Origin: Sambucus nigra
Taxonomy: Eukaryota; Streptophyta; Magnoliopsida; Dipsacales; Adoxaceae
DNA length: 64,000 nucleotides
NCBI GenBank assembly: GCA_949130495.1
Contig: OX422213.1
Coordinates: 536,843,467 to 536,907,466 of the forward strand
Direction: 5' to 3'
Below are positions 58,805 through 64,000 of the stretch, one piece after another. A model generated the notes under the pieces. That model saw only the letters and a list, made by a program, of their open reading frames with translations. It had not been told where the DNA came from and did not search any database. A program made the position numbers and the translations under genes. Each line of letters starts with the position of its first letter. Positions within the stretch are counted from its first letter, which is position 1.

Positions 58805-59057
58805 GGGGATGACCCTTTAGAAAATATTCCTTATCTCTCTCCTACGGATAAGGTCCGGTAGGAACTTGGGCATCTGGAGCTCTTTGTTGAGCCTGTGGCG
58901 CATGTTGGGCCACTGCTGTCATGTCCACATTAACAGCTTGAGCCACTATATCCGCCACATCCGCGACATTGAATGTTCCTTGTGGCGGTGGAGGAGGACC
59001 AACATCCTCATCTAAGACCCTATTGCGTCTTATCGGGCGACCTCTTTTAGGCGACAT
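58805..59057 (-). pseudogene. Gypsy-2 gag N-terminus, separated from the rest by Copia-2
   Basis: Starts MSPKRGRPIRRNRVLDED at 59057, 184 bp inside the 5' LTR, with a Pro-rich and Ala/Gln-rich segment. A TAG at 58842-58844 breaks it, and the frame continues to the Copia-2 target site. The frame on this side and that leaving the other side at 48917 are in register across one copy of the 5-bp duplication, so the insertion alone did not shift the frame. Confidence 0.85.
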
Positions 59058-59225
59058 CTGAGATGGAGAAACAATAGAGTTACAGTTCTACTTAAAACAA
59101 TCTATTTTTTGCAGAAGATCGTAAGCATAAGCAACAAAGAAGTCCTAACATTAGGCTCTATGTCAAAGAACGCTACGGTAGAACGTGACAAGTCCACAAA
59201 GATCCAAAAGACTCTAGAACCTGAT

Positions 59226-59237
59226 GCTCTGATACCA
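59226..59237 (-). other. Primer-binding site of Gypsy-2 (tRNA-iMet type)
   Basis: TGGTATCAGAGC on the minus strand, four bases from the LTR end at 59242. Confidence 0.93.
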
Positions 59238-59241
59238 TCTA

Positions 59242-60252
59242 TGACAACCCGCATTCCGAAATAAGGGGTGGCTAGCCCGATACCTCAACATAATGAAATC
59301 ATGGATGGATATCATTCTCAGCATCATAATAATAAATTAGGTATATGGGAAAACCACTCCATAAATCAGAAAGCAGGTTGTCAAAATTTTTGGTTTAATA
59401 AAGATTTAAGAAATAAATTAAATAACCCAAATCTGATGAAAGTGGAATTTGAAAGGAATATATAGATAAATACCAAAACATCATACAATAAAAGAACCGA
59501 ATAATCTGTCCACAGTTACATTCAAAGTGTTTCTACAATTCAATATTTTACATGCTACATTCATTAACAAGTACAAAAGATGGGCCACTTGCCCGAATGA
59601 AAAACCCGATCATAACTAGATTCCAAAAAATGAAGGCGTCTAACAAACATCCTGTAATAATCCGCAAGGTCATACAGCTCGTCAAAGGCATAAGAGTCGG
59701 AAATCATAACGGGCGCCCTTGCGGAGGAGCACCTGAGCGGATACAACAACATGCACAACATGGAAAATGAACGGGTCAGGGCCCGATGTATATATGATTC
59801 CCATAAGAACAAGAAGCATGATATATATGGACTGTTAATCAATGAATAATGTAAATGAAAATCTAACAACCTAGTTCAAAGAAAGATAAGACAATTTAAA
59901 TGATTTTAACAGTGTTAACATATATAAGAGAATTAAATTTAACATCATTATTCATCATATCTTTTCCCTTTTTCCATTCCTCAATAGGAATATAATTACC
60001 GTTTTATTTTCTATGGCAATTCGCAAAGCTCAAGTCCCACTTGAGTTAGAAGTTAGAAAGGTTATATTCTTATACATATAATGATTCCTAGACCGCCCCT
60101 CCGAGTTTCCCCACTGGGCGCGCCCCTAAATGACTATCATCTTCCAGGGCCAATCTATACAAGACTACATGGGCACCTAACGCACGTCGGGAAGTGACCA
60201 TATACCTGCGAGTGAGTCATAACAACACCCGGAATTACCTCACTAGCGCAGA

Positions 60253-60330
<78 letters not shown>
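59242..60330 (-). repeat. Right (5') LTR of Gypsy-2, truncated
   Basis: Starts TGACAACCCGC. It matches the left LTR from about 59650 to the microsatellite at 60257. Beyond 60330 the left LTR continues with AATCCCACATATGGCC, while the sequence here is unrelated. Without its promoter-proximal U3 the LTR is probably unable to drive transcription. Confidence 0.82.
60257..60330. repeat. (CA)25(TA)12 compound microsatellite
   Basis: 25 CA units (60257-60306) then 12 TA units (60307-60330). The other Gypsy-2 LTR has only TA units here (42950-42978), so CA units arose or expanded after insertion. It marks the exact breakpoint of the truncated LTR. Confidence 0.95.
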
Positions 60331-63300
60331 AAATAAGGATTAAAATTTTGTTACTATTCAATAAGTTGATAACTTAATTAGAGGTTGAGATTAAAACACC
60401 AATGCAAGAAATGGAGGGTTGAGATTAGTTCATTTTATTTTACTCTTTTAACCCTCTATTTTTTGTTTCCCCCTCTTTTGCCTCACCACCAATTTGTTCC
60501 CCCTTCTAACTTTAATTCAAAATAAGGGCTAAATTTGTACTTTGACCAAGACAAACACTAAAAGTACCCCCAACAATCCCGTCTTTCTGTCACTCCTTCT
60601 TCTAGGGTACACGGTTTGGGCATTTATTTTCATGATTCTTAACCTTCTTCATCTCCTTCTTCTAGGGTATGGTTCTTCATCTCATCATCATCCAACTCAA
60701 ACCCTCACAATGCCCGTTTCCATTGAGCTACAAGGCTGCCGTCCTCAGGTAATCTCTATATATCTCACATACACAGATTTTAAGGGTTATTCTGCAATTT
60801 GGGGTTTTAGATTTTGTGGTTATTTATTTTTTTCGGATTTAGGGTTATTATTGTTCATCTCATTTTTTATTTGGGGTTGATGATAAAGATTTGGGGTTTC
60901 CCCTATCTCTCCTTTACTCTATTATATGTACACACTCGCACACACCAATGTTTTTTTTCCAGATTTGACAACTATATTTTATGTAGATCCACCCGGTTTG
61001 ATTTTGTTTTTCTCAAGTTTTTTAGAAGATGGAGTTGAGGGATTTCGTTGATTTGGAGTTATCATCTAAAGTATGTTTATGCATTTTCTTTTGTTCATGC
61101 ATTTCTAATAAGTATGTTTATGCATTTTCGTTTGTTTATGCTTTTCTAATAAATATTTTATCTAATAAATATTAAGTATGCATTTTGGAACTTTAGATGC
61201 ATTTTGACAGATCTGATGCTGCATTAGTATTAGTAATAATGCAAAGTTAGTATAGAATTTTTGATTATTTTTGTAAGTCATGGTTTATTATGAGTTTATC
61301 ATGTATCATTGCATCTATCATTTTTCAAAAGAAACCTAAACATTTCAGTGGCCTCGATATCGGTTCCTCAAAAATCCTCAACAATTTATACCATTTTGAT
61401 GTTCTCGGTTAATCGATTGATTCTAATTTGTTCAGTTATGGTGTCATTTGGATTCTTCAACCTCTGTCCTTCAACCCCCTTTTTCGTATATGTCACCCCC
61501 CTTCTTTACTCTATATAATGCGAGTTTCGAAATCTATTCATATTATGTGAGATTCATGATGTGGGTATTAATCTGAATGCGTGTTTTTTTGCAGTGCAAG
61601 CATTTGATGAAAAAATGAGTCCTTTCTAGAAGCATAGAGAAGAAGAAGAGGCAAACGAAAAGGTATGGATTTGAATGGTTACTGCAGGATTTTTTTTATT
61701 TATTCTGGTTACTCTAGGATTATTTTGACAACTAATAGGTTTCCAACTTCAATGGAAGATTTTCCATTGAATTTGTTTATGCTAGAATGACCATGCCGAT
61801 TATTAGTTCTGTACTGATATTGTTATCAAGTTGCAGTTCAATTATAGAGAACGATATATAAATAAAGTTGTGGTTAATAATAAGAATTCATCATGGTGTA
61901 TCCTGTTGCTCAGTTAAATATAATGATGGGATGGCTATTGAAGTGTGGGTATTTTCTATCTTGAGTTTGTTGCAACTATGAAAAGCATGGTCATTCTAGC
62001 ATGTGTTGTGTGCAGATATTTTTATCCTCTCGCTTGAACTATAATTTCATGTGTTGGGTGAAGAGATTTCATTTAAATTGTTTTTTGAGTGTTGTCAAGC
62101 CTGAACAGTTGTTGTTTATTTTTTTTCCTTTTTCTAATCAATCATTTGAAGTCTAATTTGGATGTTGTTTAAGTGGATGCAGGGCAGGTGTTTGATGAAA
62201 TAGCTACGAGATGGGGCTTAAGAAAGTTGTTATAATATACGATTACAAATTTGTTGAATGTTAGACACCATTAAAAAAAGGTAAGTGATTTGACAAAAGT
62301 TTGATATTTCTTCTAATTATGATTGCGGTGTAATTTTAATTGTAAGGTTGCATGTCGTAATTGGAATCGTAAGACTAAGAAAATAAAAAAGAGATCTCGA
62401 CAATGGGGATGGATTCGTATCTATAGTTCTGCCTTATTTTCTTCACGTGGTCATATTTAGATGCACTATGGAATTTATATTTCGATCTTCATTATATTTT
62501 TTTTACATTGATACTTCATATAATCTGCTTCTTAAAGTAGATAAAGCTAGATGGTCTATGGAATTTATATTTCGATTTTCATTAAATCTTTTGGTTGTTT
62601 GTTGTTCTCATTCGACTTAATGGGATTTTCATATTAGAAATTACGATTCATTGGGATTGATTTCATGGGTTTCAAAATAAAAGTGTAGTTTTTATTGGTA
62701 TGATTTAAAAATTATAGTTCATTGTTGGTTAGTTGGCCTGATTTGAGGTCGTATGTTATGATGAGCTTTTTAGAACCGTAAGAAATAGGATTTGCATATG
62801 TGCTGCTCAAACAGGAGGTTACGGTGGTTATAGTTTCATGGAGGTTATGAGATAGGAGGATGATTTAACTTTGATAGCAGAATGATTTACTTTAATTTTT
62901 TAATGCTCTCCACTTCAATTTCTATTTTTTTCTCAAGTTTTTAATTCAAATGATGTGTAAAATTATTTACCCTTTTCTGTTTTTATTTCTCTCTTTGGTT
63001 CAGGCAGTTGTATTATCCTATTTTATGTTCGATTCAATTATTTTCCCTTGTTTGAGCCAACTTTAAAAATGGTCAATCAAACTCAATAAAAATTGAAGGT
63101 GTTTCTTTTAAAGTTCAATTAATTCATGCCTTAAGATTAAAAAAAAGTATGATGGATGCTTCTACAGTAATTTTTAGTTGGAGTCTGATCAATTAATGTT
63201 TTCATATTTTGTTGTTCATATATTGTTTCATGTATACTCTGATACATCCCTCTTTAGTTTCTTCTCAAACCTTTTTCTTTAATTCAGCCCATTAGAATTT

Positions 63301-63598
63301 ATTCATCATCCATCTTCCTATCTATTGATCTTTCATATGTGTCAAAGGCTAACTATGATATAATATTTTCGTAGTTTCATATTCTATTATGTTGGTGCAG
63401 ATTTTACTCAAAACAGACTTTAACCTCTCCTGTCCTATGTTCCATTTTCATGAAAATAAGAATTCATATTTTGGTCATGATGTCAATTCAATTGAGGTTG
63501 ATGTTAATCAAAACATCTTTTAATCCTTTTAGGGGTGGTGAATGATTGCAGGGCAGTTGTGTAGGTATTGGAATCTGAGATGCTGCTGCCAAAAGCCC
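60331..63598. other. Low-copy-looking spacer, no confident gene
   Basis: No transposon motif or conserved protein seen. A CT-rich stretch (60440-60700) followed by an ATG at 60710 and a donor-like CAG|GTAATC at 60748 resembles the 5' end of a plant transcript. ATGGAGTTGAGGG at 61029 with a donor at about 61070, and GCAG acceptors at 61594, 62182 and 63552, could be further exons, but no open, phase-compatible chain of exons exists. A degenerate gene or non-coding transcript is possible. Confidence 0.3.
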
Positions 63599-63990
63599 TT
63601 AGAGCATCTTTATGACTTCAACCGTGTCGCCAATATAGTATTCTATCATGATCGGTTTTTGGCCTACGGTGTACGCGATTACCTGGGCTATGGAAGGCGT
63701 TAATGGGTTCGAAACTGAGCTCGCAATGCTGTCAAACATGTCTTCGTCCGATCGGTCATCCCCTATGGACAACACAAAATCTGGTAGCTTCTCACTAATA
63801 TTCTGCATACTGGATATAAGACTTTCCACCACCACTCCTTTGCTTACACCTTGTGGTTTCACTTCAACACTGTGTTGGCGTCTTTTAACAACCACATGCT
63901 CATTCGCAAGCATGTTCTCGAGATGATCATTATTGGACTGTCATCCATGTTTTGTGATTAAACATGTCACCATTGGACTATCATCCCTGT
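63599..63990 (-). pseudogene. Class II trehalose-6-phosphate synthase, C-terminal (phosphatase-domain) fragment
   Basis: A 105-codon open stretch (63913-63599) preceded by DHLEN reads MLANEHVVVKRRQHSVEVK, PQGVSKGVVVESLISSM, LPDFVLSIGDDRSDEDMF, VIAYTVGQKP and YYIGDTVEVIKML, then a TAA. This is the end of the trehalose-phosphatase-like HAD domain of plant TPS5-11-type proteins; GDDRSDEDMF holds the conserved acidic pair. In active trehalose-phosphate phosphatases this domain dephosphorylates trehalose-6-phosphate; class II TPS proteins are mostly regulatory (family knowledge). Upstream, HYRDDSP-like residues at about 63975-63990 suggest the same reading continues, but a stop (about 63944) and an apparent small duplication (GATGA(T/C)AGTCCAAT twice) break it, unless an intron acceptor near 63938 is used. 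The rest of the gene would lie right of the window. The C-terminus is shorter than usual. Confidence 0.78.
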
Positions 63991-64000
63991 AATGCTTTCC

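Larger units (their letters stand above)
42342..60330 (-). mobile_element. Gypsy-2: chromodomain Ty3-gypsy (Tekay/Del-like), interrupted by Copia-2
   Basis: Left (3') LTR to 44549; PPT; chromodomain-integrase-RNase H-RT-protease-gag on the minus strand; Copia-2 at 48923-58799; remaining gag N-terminus 58805-59057; PBS 59226-59237; right (5') LTR from 59242. The two LTRs match closely over 42342-42950 and 59650-60256 (for example GGGCGCCCTTGCGGAGGAGC in both). The right LTR stops at a microsatellite at 60330, about 1.6 kb short. Several stops and frameshifts in pol. Confidence 0.87.

Noticed and set aside
1..60330. Endogenous pararetrovirus (caulimovirid) sequence
   Set aside because: Every RT found is accompanied by a retrotransposon integrase, LTRs or an LTR-type PBS; no movement-protein or coat-protein motif was seen.
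60542..60880. 112-codon hydrophobic ORF as a membrane protein gene
   Set aside because: Its frame crosses CT-rich 5'-UTR-like sequence and a good splice donor at 60748; translation looks like UTR/intron read-through.
1..64000. tRNA or rRNA genes
   Set aside because: tRNA-like strings are only primer-binding sites of 12-18 nt; no cloverleaf or conserved rRNA segment was recognised.

Overview
The window looks like a nuclear, intergenic stretch of a flowering-plant genome, probably a eudicot (an inference; no gene here fixes the species). It is AT-rich and almost wholly built of LTR retrotransposons inserted into one another. Only two host-gene remnants are recognisable: a broken MADS-box first exon of the SOC1/TM3 type (12092-12261, minus strand) and, at the right edge, the C-terminal end of a class II trehalose-6-phosphate synthase (63599-63990, minus strand). 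No RNA gene, CRISPR array or prokaryotic feature was seen.

Layout. (1) 1-10670: a Tat/Retand-type Ty3-gypsy element on the minus strand. Its 5' LTR is at 10092-10670 and its 3' LTR lies beyond the window start. gag-pol (4134-10028) is one frame with a single internal stop. Between pol and the missing 3' LTR lie a 54/38-bp tandem repeat and two antisense coiled-coil ORFs on the plus strand (2-1682, spliced; 1831-3102). (2) 10671-14122: non-repetitive sequence holding the MADS exon. (3) 14123-42151: an old, degraded gypsy element (Gypsy-1, probably Tekay/Del-like, minus strand) whose two LTRs have each been split by later insertions. Its left LTR holds Copia-1 (14475-19931, TSD ATCTT), a TIR element (20308-20786) and an Athila-type gypsy element (22460-34979, TSD CCTCT). 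The Athila element itself carries a hAT-like MITE (23476-24042, TSD CATTTGAG) and a CACTA remnant (about 26869-28598). (4) 42342-60330: a second chromodomain gypsy element (Gypsy-2, minus strand) inserted in the right LTR of Gypsy-1. Its gag gene is cut at a codon boundary by Copia-2 (48923-58799, TSD GTCCG), a SIRE/Maximus-like element with an intact 1836-codon gag-pol and two 1994-bp LTRs that differ at about five sites. (5) 60331-64000: low-copy-looking sequence with no confident gene until the trehalose-synthase fragment.

Relative order from nesting and LTR divergence judged by eye: Gypsy-1 is oldest, then the Athila element and Gypsy-2, then the MITE and CACTA insertions into Athila. Copia-1 (three LTR differences in 395 bp) and Copia-2 (about five in 1994 bp) are youngest. 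Copia-2 is the only element that looks able to move. The most unusual content is the pair of apparently paralogous antisense genes in the Tat element, the hairpin-bearing optional module of its tandem repeat, and the promoter-like repeats in its U3.
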